Positions 17,391-25,738 of a stretch of DNA of 64,000 nucleotides are shown here, in pieces. Where the stretch lies: contig CAXBNJ010000001.1 in assembly GCA_963977125.1 (NCBI GenBank), forward strand, positions 310,001 through 374,000, in the 5' to 3' direction. This DNA is from UBA2705 sp963977125. GTDB lineage: Bacteria; Pseudomonadota; Alphaproteobacteria; Micavibrionales; Micavibrionaceae. A model generated the notes under the pieces. That model was not told where the DNA came from. It saw only the letters and a program-made list of their open reading frames with translations, and searched no databases. Every line of letters starts with the position of its first letter. The stretch's first letter is position 1. The position numbers were made by a program, and so were the translations under genes.

Positions 17391-19298
17391 TTATTTTTCA
17401 CCTTCAGCTTTGTACCACCACAAATCGCTAAACCCTGGTGTGATGGGCGAAAGGCCTTCAGGCTGTCCTAGTTTTGACCAATAGGCAATGCGCCATTTAT
17501 CAAAATACCATTGTGGAATTACATAGTAGTTCGCCAGTAAAATGCGGTCTAACGCACGCGTGCGAACAACAAGGTCTTCACGGCTTGGCGCTTGAATGAT
17601 TTGTTCAATGATTTCGTCAATCACAGGATTTTTCACGCCCATATAATTACGTGAGCCCATCATGTCGGCTTTGGCTGAATTCCAAAAGTCACGCTGTTCA
17701 TTGCCGGGGGATGAAGATTGTGCAATCGTGCCCATAATCATATCGTAATCAAAGCCACTAACACGGTTTTGATATTGGGCGGAATCAATAACGCGAAAGC
17801 TCGCCTCAACGCCAATGCGTTTTAAGTTCTGAATAAAAGGCAAAGTCCAGCGTTCCATTAAGGGCGATACAGCGAGGATTTCAAATTTCATTTTAACGCC
17901 CGTTTCGGGGTTATGCAGAATTTTATCATCCCCTAAGACAAAGCCAGCTTTGGCGAGCATGTTTTTTGCCACGCGTAAATTATCACGATTTTGACCGCTG
18001 CCATCTGACTTTGGTGCTTGGTATATTTCGCTAAATACTTCAGCGGGAATACGCGCGCGATATGTTTCTAAAAAAGCCAATTCTTTTTCATCGGGCAGGG
18101 CATGTGCGGCTAGGGCAGAGTTTTCAAAATAGCTTTGATTGCGCTTATAGCTGCCATAAGCATATTGCTTGTTCGACCATTCAAAATCAAAGGCATAAGC
18201 AAGGGCTTTACGCACGGCCTTGTCTTTAAATACATCGCGTCGCGTATTGTAAAGGTAACCCTGCATGCCTGCTGGGCGCTCATGGGTAAATTCTGTCTTG
18301 GTTATCTTGCCGCTATTCAGTGCAGGAGACTTATATCCTGTTTCCCATTGCAAGGATGAATTTTCTAAACGAATATCATATTCACCCGATAAAAACGCTT
18401 CTAAGGCAACATTTGAATCTTTGTAAAAATCATATTTAATCGTATCAAAATTATAGCGACCTTTATTCAAAGCAAGGTCTTTCCCCCACCAATTATCGAC
18501 ATGTTCAAAGGTGATTGAGCGACCCGCATCAACGTCTTTTACATGATAAGCGCCGCTGCCTAAAGGGGCGTCTAATGATGTTTTGCTAATGTCATTTTCA
18601 GGGCGTTCCCAATAATGTTTTGGCAAGACGGTAAGCTGTGAGAGGATCAAAGGCAGCTCGGCATTTAAGGTGTCTTTGAACGTAAATTTGATTTCACGAT
18701 CAGATAAAATATCGACGGTCTCAACATCGCCATAATAGGCTTTGAAAAATGGCATACCATGTTCGATCATTTGTTCAAATGTGAATTTAACATCGGCGGC
18801 CGTGATCGGAACGCCATCTTGCCAGCGCGCCTCTGGGCGTAATGTGAACTTAACCCATGAACGGTCATCAGGCATTTGAATGCTCTCAGCGATATAGCCA
18901 TACATGGTAAAAGGCTCATCATAGCTTTGCGTCATCAACGAAGCGTAAAGCAGGCTGCTGCCAAGGAAGTTTGTGCCTGGTGCTTTGCTGCCCTTTACAA
19001 TGAAGGGGTTAAGGCTATCAAAACTGCCAATTTCATGCATAGTCACTGCGCCGCCTTTAGGGGCGTTCGGGTTCACATAGTCAAAATGGCTAAAATCTGC
19101 GGGATATTTAACATCGCCATGCATGGCAATGGCCGCTTGTGGGGCAGGGTGTTCACTCTGCGCCTGTTGTTGTGCTTGAGCCTGTTCTTGCGCTAGCGCG
19201 AAGCTCGGCGCGGCGCTTATCAGGCTAACAACGCCCAAAGCCAGTGATTTTTTAAGCCAGTTTTTCATGTTCCAGTTTCTCATGTTCCAGTTTCTCAT
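17391..19298 (-). CDS. Family 5 extracellular solute-binding protein (peptide/microcin C-type ABC importer)
   Basis: 635 residues with an N-terminal signal peptide (hydrophobic run SLALGVVSLISAAPSFALA). The SBP_bac_5 body has AIAMHGDVKYPADFSHFDYVNP, WRPEARW-like LRPEARWQDGVPITAADVKF and the late region QWYFDKWRIAYWSKLG, close to YejA-type binding proteins that take up oligopeptides or microcin C-like compounds. No permease or ATPase gene is adjacent. The coding start overlaps the pyrD stop (ATGA). Three in-frame ATGs (19298, 19283, 19268) arise from a 15-base tandem repeat, so the exact start is ambiguous. Confidence 0.9.
   Translation of the reverse strand: MRNWNMRNWNMKNWLKKSLALGVVSLISAAPSFALAQEQAQAQQQAQSEHPAPQAAIAMHGDVKYPADFSHFDYVNPNAPKGGAVTMHEIGSFDSLNPFIVKGSKAPGTNFLGSSLLYASLMTQSYDEPFTMYGYIAESIQMPDDRSWVKFTLRPEARWQDGVPITAADVKFTFEQMIEHGMPFFKAYYGDVETVDILSDREIKFTFKDTLNAELPLILSQLTVLPKHYWERPENDISKTSLDAPLGSGAYHVKDVDAGRSITFEHVDNWWGKDLALNKGRYNFDTIKYDFYKDSNVALEAFLSGEYDIRLENSSLQWETGYKSPALNSGKITKTEFTHERPAGMQGYLYNTRRDVFKDKAVRKALAYAFDFEWSNKQYAYGSYKRNQSYFENSALAAHALPDEKELAFLETYRARIPAEVFSEIYQAPKSDGSGQNRDNLRVAKNMLAKAGFVLGDDKILHNPETGVKMKFEILAVSPLMERWTLPFIQNLKRIGVEASFRVIDSAQYQNRVSGFDYDMIMGTIAQSSSPGNEQRDFWNSAKADMMGSRNYMGVKNPVIDEIIEQIIQAPSREDLVVRTRALDRILLANYYVIPQWYFDKWRIAYWSKLGQPEGLSPITPGFSDLWWYKAEGEK
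19266..19295 (-). repeat. Two tandem 15-base repeats at the start of the solute-binding protein gene
   Basis: CATGTTCCAGTTTCT occurs twice in a row on the plus strand, with a partial third copy following. On the coding strand this duplicates the start codon, giving MRNWN-MRNWN-MKNW. Replication slippage is the likely origin. Confidence 0.9.
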
Positions 19299-20410
19299 GT
19301 TCTGGGGGTCCCTTTATGATCGGCGCCAATCGCGTCGCTTATATGTGTATAGCCATCAGCCGCTAGTAAATCTAACAGGCCTTGATTAATCTGCATGGGT
19401 AAGTCGGGCCCTTCAAAGACAAGGGCAGAGTAAAGCTGCACAAGTGATGCGCCCGCTTTTATTTTATCATAGGCGTCTTGGGCGTTTTCAATGCCGCCAA
19501 CACCAATAATAGGCAATTGACCTTTGGTTAAACGGTAGAAGTTATGAATGACTTGCGTGGCTTTATCTTTAACAGGGCGGCCAGATAAACCGCCTTTCTC
19601 TGCGGCGAATTGTGCGGGCAAATATCCCGGGCGATCCAATGTTGTATTGGTCAGGATTAGGCCATCTATACCACTTTCAAGGGCGGCAATGGCCAGTTCT
19701 TCTTGTGCGGCTTCATCTAAATCAGGGGCAAGTTTAACCAAAATTGGCGGCGGGGCTTCATCGCCGCAATATTTCCCACGCGCTTCTAATACGCCTGCGC
19801 ATAGCGCTAAAAACGGTTCGCGCTTTTGTAAGTCACGCAAGCCCGGTGTATTGGGTGATGAAATGTTAATCGTGATGTAATCACCCATTGCGCCAATATG
19901 CTGCATTAGGAATTTATAGTCAGTGATCGGTTCGGTTTGTTCTTTATTCATGCCAATATTTAGGCCGATTATGCCTTCTATTCTTGGGCGGCTTTCTAAG
20001 AATTTGCGTAAATTATCTTTAAAACGATACATGCCACGCCCCGGAAAGCCCATACGATTTATTACGGCATTATGTGTTGTATCTCTGAATATGCGTGGCT
20101 TTGGATTGCCCGGTTGTGGGCGCAGGGTCACTGTACCGCATTCAACAAAACCAAAACCAAGCTTTAAAAGCGGCGCAATAACTTCGGCATTTTTATCAAA
20201 GCCTGCGGCTAAGCCAACGGGGTTAGGGAAGTTTAAGTGCCATAATTGCGTTTTTAACTGCGCTTGGCTTTGGGCGGCCAAGGCTTTGGATGACGGTTTA
20301 TAACGCGATGACGGGCGCATTAGGCCAGATTTAAGCGCTTTAATCGCTAAGCCATGTGCGGTTTCAGCCGATAAGGTAAATAATAATGGTCGGATTGTTT
20401 TATAATTCAT
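19295..20410 (-). CDS. pyrD: Dihydroorotate dehydrogenase (quinone), class 2
   Basis: Oxidises dihydroorotate to orotate in pyrimidine synthesis with quinone as acceptor. 371 residues, including the N-terminal membrane-associating extension typical of class 2 (about 1-45). NPVGLAAGFDKNAE (FMN site), NRMGFPGRGM, ISSPNTPGLRDLQ with the catalytic-base Ser, VKLAPDL, TNTT and GVGGIENAQDAYDKI are all present. It is the third gene of the pgsA-ribA-pyrD-SBP-kdsB-phosphatase operon. Confidence 0.95.
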   Translation of the reverse strand: MNYKTIRPLLFTLSAETAHGLAIKALKSGLMRPSSRYKPSSKALAAQSQAQLKTQLWHLNFPNPVGLAAGFDKNAEVIAPLLKLGFGFVECGTVTLRPQPGNPKPRIFRDTTHNAVINRMGFPGRGMYRFKDNLRKFLESRPRIEGIIGLNIGMNKEQTEPITDYKFLMQHIGAMGDYITINISSPNTPGLRDLQKREPFLALCAGVLEARGKYCGDEAPPPILVKLAPDLDEAAQEELAIAALESGIDGLILTNTTLDRPGYLPAQFAAEKGGLSGRPVKDKATQVIHNFYRLTKGQLPIIGVGGIENAQDAYDKIKAGASLVQLYSALVFEGPDLPMQINQGLLDLLAADGYTHISDAIGADHKGTPRT

Positions 20411-20438
20411 GCCCAGAAGCCTATCACAGAATAAGCAT

Positions 20439-21116
20439 TTATTTGATGTTTAATTTATGATGTGTTTGATCTTTTTTACACGCCAGATAATCATGGTTTT
20501 CAATCGTTTCAAATGTTGGCGTATTGACCATTCTTTCAATGGAAATACCATGTTCGATGATTTGCGACACTTTATCAGGGTTATTGGTCATTAAATCAAT
20601 CTGGCTAACGCCAAGGGCGGCAAGCATTTGCGCGGCGGCGGTATAATCGCGTAAATCATCAGGGAAGTTTAAGTGACGATTAGCTTCATAAGTGTCGAGA
20701 CCCTTTGTCGCTTTGAGGAAGTAGCATTTTAATTTGTTGTACAGGCCAATGCCGCGGCCTTCTTGATCCATATAGAGCAATACGCCGCCATGTTCAGATA
20801 TTTCATCTTGTGCGTAGTTAAGTTGCGGACCGCAATCACATAAGCGCGAGCCAAAAGTATCGCCCGTTAGGCACTTAGAGTGAATGCGTACAAGCGGGGT
20901 CGCGCTTTGTTTTTGATCGCTAAAGGCCGTCCATTGGCTGCCACTATAGACAAGAGCAATATGTTCTTTGTGGTCGGACAAATTGTTGAACGTCACAAAT
21001 AGCGGCTCTGAGCGCATTTTTCCATGACTACACGGCACGCCGATTTTTGTATCAATAGACGCAATTTCAGCAGGATTCTCATCCGCTTTGGTTTTGATTT
21101 TTCTGACTATACTCAT
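20439..21116 (-). CDS. ribA: GTP cyclohydrolase II
   Basis: First committed step of riboflavin synthesis: GTP to 2,5-diamino-6-ribosylamino-4(3H)-pyrimidinone 5'-phosphate. 225 residues, a stand-alone RibA without a RibB half. Zinc ligands Cys82, Cys93 and Cys95 sit in CLTGDTFGSRLCDCGPQL. YMDQEGRGIGLYNKLKCY carries the catalytic region, and LMTNNPDK the guanine-binding end. A short N-terminal extension (about 1-35) precedes the catalytic domain. It overlaps pgsA by ATGA. Confidence 0.95.
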   Translation of the reverse strand: MSIVRKIKTKADENPAEIASIDTKIGVPCSHGKMRSEPLFVTFNNLSDHKEHIALVYSGSQWTAFSDQKQSATPLVRIHSKCLTGDTFGSRLCDCGPQLNYAQDEISEHGGVLLYMDQEGRGIGLYNKLKCYFLKATKGLDTYEANRHLNFPDDLRDYTAAAQMLAALGVSQIDLMTNNPDKVSQIIEHGISIERMVNTPTFETIENHDYLACKKDQTHHKLNIK

Positions 21117-21670
21117 TGTTCATCAAGCCCCTTCATTGCTTTAAGGCCGCTCGCTAAATATTGCATGCCTGTTATTAATGTAATGATGGCCGCGGCGATT
21201 AAAGTGATTTTTCCCGCGAATAGAGCAAGGGGAAAGGCTGGCGCTAATATAAGCAAGGCCAAAGCCAGCATTTGTATTGTTGTTTTCCATTTGGCTAATT
21301 GCGTTACAGGTAATTTTATATTATGCGGGCCTAAAAATTCACGCAGGCCAGAAACCAGAAGCTCACGAATAACAATGATCAGCACGGCAATTAACCACAG
21401 GCCGCTTAATACATGTAAATCAATCATCACCAATAATACGCCAAGGACAAAGATCTTGTCGGCAATCGGGTCAATAAATGTGCCAAAAGCTGATGTTTGA
21501 TTAAGCTTGCGCGCTAAATATCCGTCCAAATAATCGGTAAAAGCGCTTAAGGCATAAACCACAAAGGCGCCATAAGCCCATAAAGCGCTATCTTGATAGA
21601 TCATCCAAAGCAGAAAAGGCAGGATAAATATCCGTGCAAGGGTCAGTATATTGGGTATATTTAAGGGCAT
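21113..21670 (-). CDS. pgsA: CDP-diacylglycerol--glycerol-3-phosphate 3-phosphatidyltransferase
   Basis: Integral membrane enzyme that makes phosphatidylglycerol phosphate. 185 residues with several hydrophobic helices. The complete CDP-alcohol phosphotransferase motif is visible: Asp46, Asp49-Gly50, Ala53-Arg54, Gly63, Asp67 and Asp71. MPLNIPNILTLARI is the usual family N-terminus. It is the first gene of the minus-strand operon; its promoter must lie in the 96-base spacer after the end of the 21767 gene. Confidence 0.95.
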   Translation of the reverse strand: MPLNIPNILTLARIFILPFLLWMIYQDSALWAYGAFVVYALSAFTDYLDGYLARKLNQTSAFGTFIDPIADKIFVLGVLLVMIDLHVLSGLWLIAVLIIVIRELLVSGLREFLGPHNIKLPVTQLAKWKTTIQMLALALLILAPAFPLALFAGKITLIAAAIITLITGMQYLASGLKAMKGLDEQ

Positions 21671-21766
21671 AAGCCAATCCTGTAAATCAAAACGATTCTT
21701 TATAATGTTTATATGGTTGAACTATAGTCTAATATCCGCATATAAGCAACACAAAAACAGGTTATG

Positions 21767-22753
21767 TTAATTGGCGATTGAAAGTCTGGCTTGTAAGGCT
21801 AAGTGGTCAGATCCAAAGGCTTGTAAGGTCTGAACGGATTGGCTTGTTACGCCCTCACTATATAGGATGTGATCGATCTGAAAACGTATAAACCACGGTG
21901 CAAAGCTCGGCCAGCTATGAATGGGTAAGCGATCAGGGCGAGGCATAATAAGGGCGCCATTGGTCAGTAATTGTTTGAAATGTGGATTATAAGGGGTGAT
22001 GTTGAAATCCCCTAATGCGATTTGTGGTAAACGCAAATCTTGGCGGTCTTTTTTAATAAGCGCAGCGAGCGTTTCTAATTCATGGTTACGGGCGCTAATG
22101 CGCCGTAAGGGAAGGGGCGATTTTGTGTGCAGGGCATAAATCAGGGCAGGGCGCTTTGCGCCTTCAGCCTGTATTTTAAAACGCAGAATGACGTTTTGTT
22201 CAGCCGTGTTTTCAGCTGTATCTATACGCTTAGCCTCTATTATGGGCCAGCGACTTAAAGCAATTACGGACTTGGTCTGCATGTTAAGTACAGAATACTG
22301 ATAGGGGAAACGCGCCTTTACAGTATTCGCCGCGCGCGCCGCCGCATCATTCGCTTCAAATATAGCGACAAAATCAGCTTTTTTCACTTGAGGGCTGCTT
22401 ATGAATTCAGCGCTGTGTTGATTAATATAGAGTTGATTATAGCTGATGATATTCAGGTCGTAACCTGCCTCAAAATATGAATGAATAGGCTGAAAGAGTT
22501 TATTGGCGCTTATATATTCTGTGCAGAACAGCAGGGTTAGAATAACGTTAGCGATAATCCAGTATTTTTGTTTGAAAAAGACAAACATCGCCACAAGAAC
22601 AAGGCTGCAAAGCAAATATTGGAACATAAAAGGCGTAAGGATGTTGAAGATATCAACCCATGCCGCAGTGAAAAGCGTGCAATAACAAAAAACCAAGGCT
22701 ACAAAAGCAGCCTTGGTTAAATTCTTAATAAGTCCTAGCGTCATATTCGTCAC
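21767..22753 (-). CDS. Membrane-anchored endonuclease/exonuclease/phosphatase family protein
   Basis: 328 residues. Three hydrophobic segments at the N-terminus (about 10-90) are followed by an EEP-fold domain: FVAIFEANDAAAR (Glu metal ligand), YALHTKSPLP, the signature LGDFNITPYNPHF, and the C-terminal pair IDHILYS and GSDHLAL with the catalytic His. The layout matches membrane EEP proteins whose substrates range from nucleic acids to phospholipid or phosphoinositide phosphates; none can be chosen here. It starts 3 bases after the ctrA stop, so it is almost certainly co-transcribed with ctrA. Confidence 0.85.
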   Translation of the reverse strand: MTNMTLGLIKNLTKAAFVALVFCYCTLFTAAWVDIFNILTPFMFQYLLCSLVLVAMFVFFKQKYWIIANVILTLLFCTEYISANKLFQPIHSYFEAGYDLNIISYNQLYINQHSAEFISSPQVKKADFVAIFEANDAAARAANTVKARFPYQYSVLNMQTKSVIALSRWPIIEAKRIDTAENTAEQNVILRFKIQAEGAKRPALIYALHTKSPLPLRRISARNHELETLAALIKKDRQDLRLPQIALGDFNITPYNPHFKQLLTNGALIMPRPDRLPIHSWPSFAPWFIRFQIDHILYSEGVTSQSVQTLQAFGSDHLALQARLSIAN

Positions 22754-22756
22754 GAA

Positions 22757-23458
22757 TTATGCGCTGGCTTTTTGTGGGCTTTCTTGTGGGTCGCGCAATA
22801 CATAACCGCGTCCCCAAACTGTTTCAATATAGTTTTCGCCACCAGAAGCTTTTTCGATTTTCTTACGCAATTTGCAAATAAACACGTCAATAATCTTAAC
22901 TTCAGGTTCGTCCATGCCGCCATAAAGGTGGTTCAAGAACATTTCTTTGGTCAAGGTCGTGCCTTTACGCAGCGAGAGCAGCTCAATAATGCCGTATTCT
23001 TTACCTGTAAGATGTAGCGGTTGGCTGTCAATATTTACAGTACGCGCATCAAGGTTGACGCTGATTTTGCCGGTTTTGATTTCGCTTTGCGCGTGGCCTT
23101 GTGAGCGACGAACAATCGCTTGAATACGGGCAACAAGCTCACGTTTGTCAAATGGCTTGGTCAGATAATCATCTGCGCCGAAACCAAGACCTTTAATTTT
23201 ATTTTCCATCTCAGCAAGGCCAGAAAGAATAAGAATAGGGGTTTCAACTTTAGCCGCACGTAGCGCTTTCAAAACATCGTAACCATCCATATCAGGAAGC
23301 ATCAGATCAAGTATGATAATGTCATAGTCGTATATTTTGCCGATTTCGAGGCCGTCTTCACCAAGGTCAGTTGTATCAACAACATAGCCCTCAGATTTTA
23401 GCATTAACTCAATGCTTTTTGCGGTTGAAGTGTCGTCTTCTACTAATAAAACGCGCAT
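22757..23458 (-). CDS. ctrA: Cell cycle response regulator CtrA
   Basis: OmpR-type response regulator that in alphaproteobacteria controls cell-cycle, flagellar and chemotaxis genes by binding TTAA-N7-TTAA. 233 residues. Receiver domain with MRVLLVEDDTSTAKSIELML and phosphoacceptor Asp51 in DLMLPDMDGYDVLKALR; winged-helix DNA-binding domain with TGKEYGIIELLSLRKGTTLTKEMFLNHLYGGMDEPE and KIIDVFICKLRKKI, nearly diagnostic of CtrA. The C-terminus ends in KASA rather than the Ala-Ala end used for ClpXP turnover in Caulobacter, so degron function is uncertain. It is divergent from fliI. Confidence 0.96.
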   Translation of the reverse strand: MRVLLVEDDTSTAKSIELMLKSEGYVVDTTDLGEDGLEIGKIYDYDIIILDLMLPDMDGYDVLKALRAAKVETPILILSGLAEMENKIKGLGFGADDYLTKPFDKRELVARIQAIVRRSQGHAQSEIKTGKISVNLDARTVNIDSQPLHLTGKEYGIIELLSLRKGTTLTKEMFLNHLYGGMDEPEVKIIDVFICKLRKKIEKASGGENYIETVWGRGYVLRDPQESPQKASA

Positions 23459-23590
23459 GTATATAATCCCTTGCTGAGTAATATCTACGCGGCTATAGCA
23501 GCGACATAAATATAAAATAAAATTAGGTTGTGTTTTTTCTTTTGCCTGTCGGCTCTTATCTTATTTAAGGCCTTTATCTATCAGGCTTAC

Positions 23591-23634
23591 TTAATATATT
23601 AACAAAGATTAACAAAGTTAACAAATTATTTTAA
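23591..23634. promoter_or_regulatory. Cluster of TTAA(C) half-sites between ctrA and fliI
   Basis: TTAA begins at 23591, 23599, 23609, 23618 and 23631; three of them are TTAAC separated by about one helical turn. These look like CtrA half-sites, but no pair has the canonical 7-base spacing. Confidence 0.4.
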
Positions 23635-23677
23635 TATTTTTACAAAATGATTAAGGAAGTGTTGTATAATGAGGTCT

Positions 23678-23691
23678 GTACAATATTGTAC
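23678..23691. promoter_or_regulatory. 14-bp perfect palindrome upstream of fliI, candidate operator
   Basis: GTACAATATTGTAC lies 58 bases before the fliI start and 7 bases after a TGTATAAT -10-like element (23663-23670). A dimeric repressor bound here would cover the transcription start. The cognate factor is unknown. Confidence 0.5.
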
Positions 23692-23749
23692 GTATCGCTA
23701 GTCCTGATTAAAGTTTGCTCGAAACTCAATCTACGTTAATTTCATATGA

Positions 23750-25237
23750 ATGTGTGCTATGGATCGTTTATACCAAAAAGCCGAAGCGGCAATACAGCTT
23801 TTACCTGATCACGAATTTCACGGTAAAGTCACAAAGATTCTTGGCTTGTTGGTTGAGATCGCTGGTTTTGGTAATGAGCTATCGATTGGCTCAATTGTTC
23901 ATCTGCGTCCCAAACCAAATAAAAACATTCCCTGTGAAGTTGTCGGTTTTCGTGAGCATCGCGCCTTGCTTATGCCATTTGGTACTTTAGAAGGGGTTGG
24001 CCTTGGTTGTCGCGCCGTTATTCAAGACACGCTGCCCGTTATTTTGCCTGATGAATCATGGCTAGGCCGCGTCATTAATGCATTAGGCGAACCTGTTGAT
24101 GGCAAAGGCCCACTGAAATTGGGCGGCCATCCTATACCACTGAAAAATAAAGCCCCTAATGCGCATGAGCGCACACGGGTTGGACGAAAAATTGACCTTG
24201 GGGTGCGCTCCGTCAATAGCTTTACGCCGATTTGCCAAGGCCAGCGTATGGGCATTTTTGCAGGTTCTGGTGTTGGTAAATCAGTTTTGCTCTCTATGAT
24301 GGCGCGCTATATGGAATCCGATGTTGCGGTCATTGGTCTGGTTGGCGAACGTGGACGCGAAGTACAAGAATTTTTAGAAGATGATTTGGGGCCTGAAGGT
24401 CTTGCACGCTCGGTTGTCGTCGTCGCCACAGGTGATGAGCCTGCGCTGATGCGCCGGCAAGCGGCTTATATGACGATGGCGGTCGCCGAATATTTCCGCG
24501 AACAAAATAAACAAGTACTCTGCTTGATCGATTCAATTACACGTTTTGCCATGGCGCAGCGTGAAATAGGTTTATCAGCAGGGGAGCCGCCAACGACCAA
24601 AGGCTATCCCCCAACAACATTTGGTGAGCTTGCTCGCTTGCTTGAGCGCGCGGGGCCAGGATTAAAAGGAGAGGGCGCTATTACGGGCGTATTCTCTGTT
24701 CTGGTTGAAGGGGATGATCACAATGAGCCCGTTGCCGATGCTGTGCGTGGTATTGTTGATGGCCATATTGTGATGGAACGTGCCATTGCCGATCGTGGGC
24801 GCTACCCAGCGATTAACGTCACAAAATCAGTCTCACGGTCTTTGCCGCATTGTTTTGATGAGATGCAAAATGATACATTGCGCCGCTCTAAACAAGTTTT
24901 GACCGCTTATGAAGATATGGCTGAACTTATTCGCCTTGGCGCTTACCGCAAAGGCACAGACCCCGCGGTGGATGAAGCGATCAGGCTTTATCCTGATATT
25001 GAAGAGTTTTTACGCCAGAATAAGGATGAGAAAACCTCAATTGATGAAGGTTTTATACGGTTAAATAAAATATTGGGTGGCCCAAGTAATGGCGGCGATG
25101 CAAACCCAGAAGGTGCAGCCGCGCCAAACGCTTCTAATCAAACCGCGCCCAATAGAACGCCTAATAATAGCCCGAATAAAGCCGGCGTGAATAATCCGCC
25201 GCCGAACCGTATACGCACCACAACAACGAAGCGTTAG
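23750..25237 (+). CDS. fliI: Flagellar export apparatus ATPase FliI
   Basis: ATPase of the flagellar type III export gate. 495 residues. Walker A GSGVGKS (172-178), Walker B region VLCLIDSITRFAMAQRE, and SAGEPPTTKGYPPTTFGELARLLERAG, which separates FliI from F-ATPase beta. The core ends near 441; a roughly 50-residue Asn/Pro-rich low-complexity tail follows and is unusual. Start: ATG 23750 or ATG 23759, both with poor ribosome-binding sites. It is followed by fliJ after 19 bases and is divergent from ctrA. Confidence 0.96.
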   Translation: MCAMDRLYQKAEAAIQLLPDHEFHGKVTKILGLLVEIAGFGNELSIGSIVHLRPKPNKNIPCEVVGFREHRALLMPFGTLEGVGLGCRAVIQDTLPVILPDESWLGRVINALGEPVDGKGPLKLGGHPIPLKNKAPNAHERTRVGRKIDLGVRSVNSFTPICQGQRMGIFAGSGVGKSVLLSMMARYMESDVAVIGLVGERGREVQEFLEDDLGPEGLARSVVVVATGDEPALMRRQAAYMTMAVAEYFREQNKQVLCLIDSITRFAMAQREIGLSAGEPPTTKGYPPTTFGELARLLERAGPGLKGEGAITGVFSVLVEGDDHNEPVADAVRGIVDGHIVMERAIADRGRYPAINVTKSVSRSLPHCFDEMQNDTLRRSKQVLTAYEDMAELIRLGAYRKGTDPAVDEAIRLYPDIEEFLRQNKDEKTSIDEGFIRLNKILGGPSNGGDANPEGAAAPNASNQTAPNRTPNNSPNKAGVNNPPPNRIRTTTTKR

Positions 25238-25256
25238 GGAGGTTATGGGCGAATAA

Positions 25257-25706
25257 ATGGCTGATCTTGACCCCCTTATACGACTATATCAAAAACGTGT
25301 TGATGATAAGCAGCGCGTCTTGGCTGATCTGTATCGCGAGGTTGAGATATTAGAGACCCTTAAAAGCAATATTATTGATGAAATAGAGAGCGAAACCAAA
25401 GTTATTGAGAGTATGGAAGGTATGGCGGCGCTGGATACGCAGAGTTATTTCGGCGCATATTTACAAGCCATGCAAAAGAAAATTGCTGTGGTGGATGACG
25501 GACTCAAACAAATAGAGCGCCGCGTTAACCTTGCCCGCGAAGATGTTCGCCGCGGTTTTGCTGAACTTAAAAAAGTTGAGATCACAGCGGAAAGCCGTGC
25601 CGCGGAAGAGGGGCGTAAGCAGGCTAAAAAAGAGAGCGATCTGATGGATGAGATCGGTCTAGATGCTTTTCGTCGCGCGCAAGACGCCGATAGTGAAGAC
25701 GAATAG
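25257..25706 (+). CDS. fliJ: FliJ-like coiled-coil flagellar export chaperone
   Basis: 149 residues, almost entirely heptad-patterned coiled coil (about 5-130) with a charged C-terminal end. Size, composition and position directly downstream of fliI match FliJ, the stalk-like partner that escorts export chaperones and engages the FliI hexamer and FlhA. FliJ sequences diverge strongly, so the call rests mostly on context. It converges on the minus-strand gene at 25739. Confidence 0.75.
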   Translation: MADLDPLIRLYQKRVDDKQRVLADLYREVEILETLKSNIIDEIESETKVIESMEGMAALDTQSYFGAYLQAMQKKIAVVDDGLKQIERRVNLAREDVRRGFAELKKVEITAESRAAEEGRKQAKKESDLMDEIGLDAFRRAQDADSEDE

Positions 25707-25738
25707 TCGCGTAATCGATCACTTCAAAACAGCTTCTT

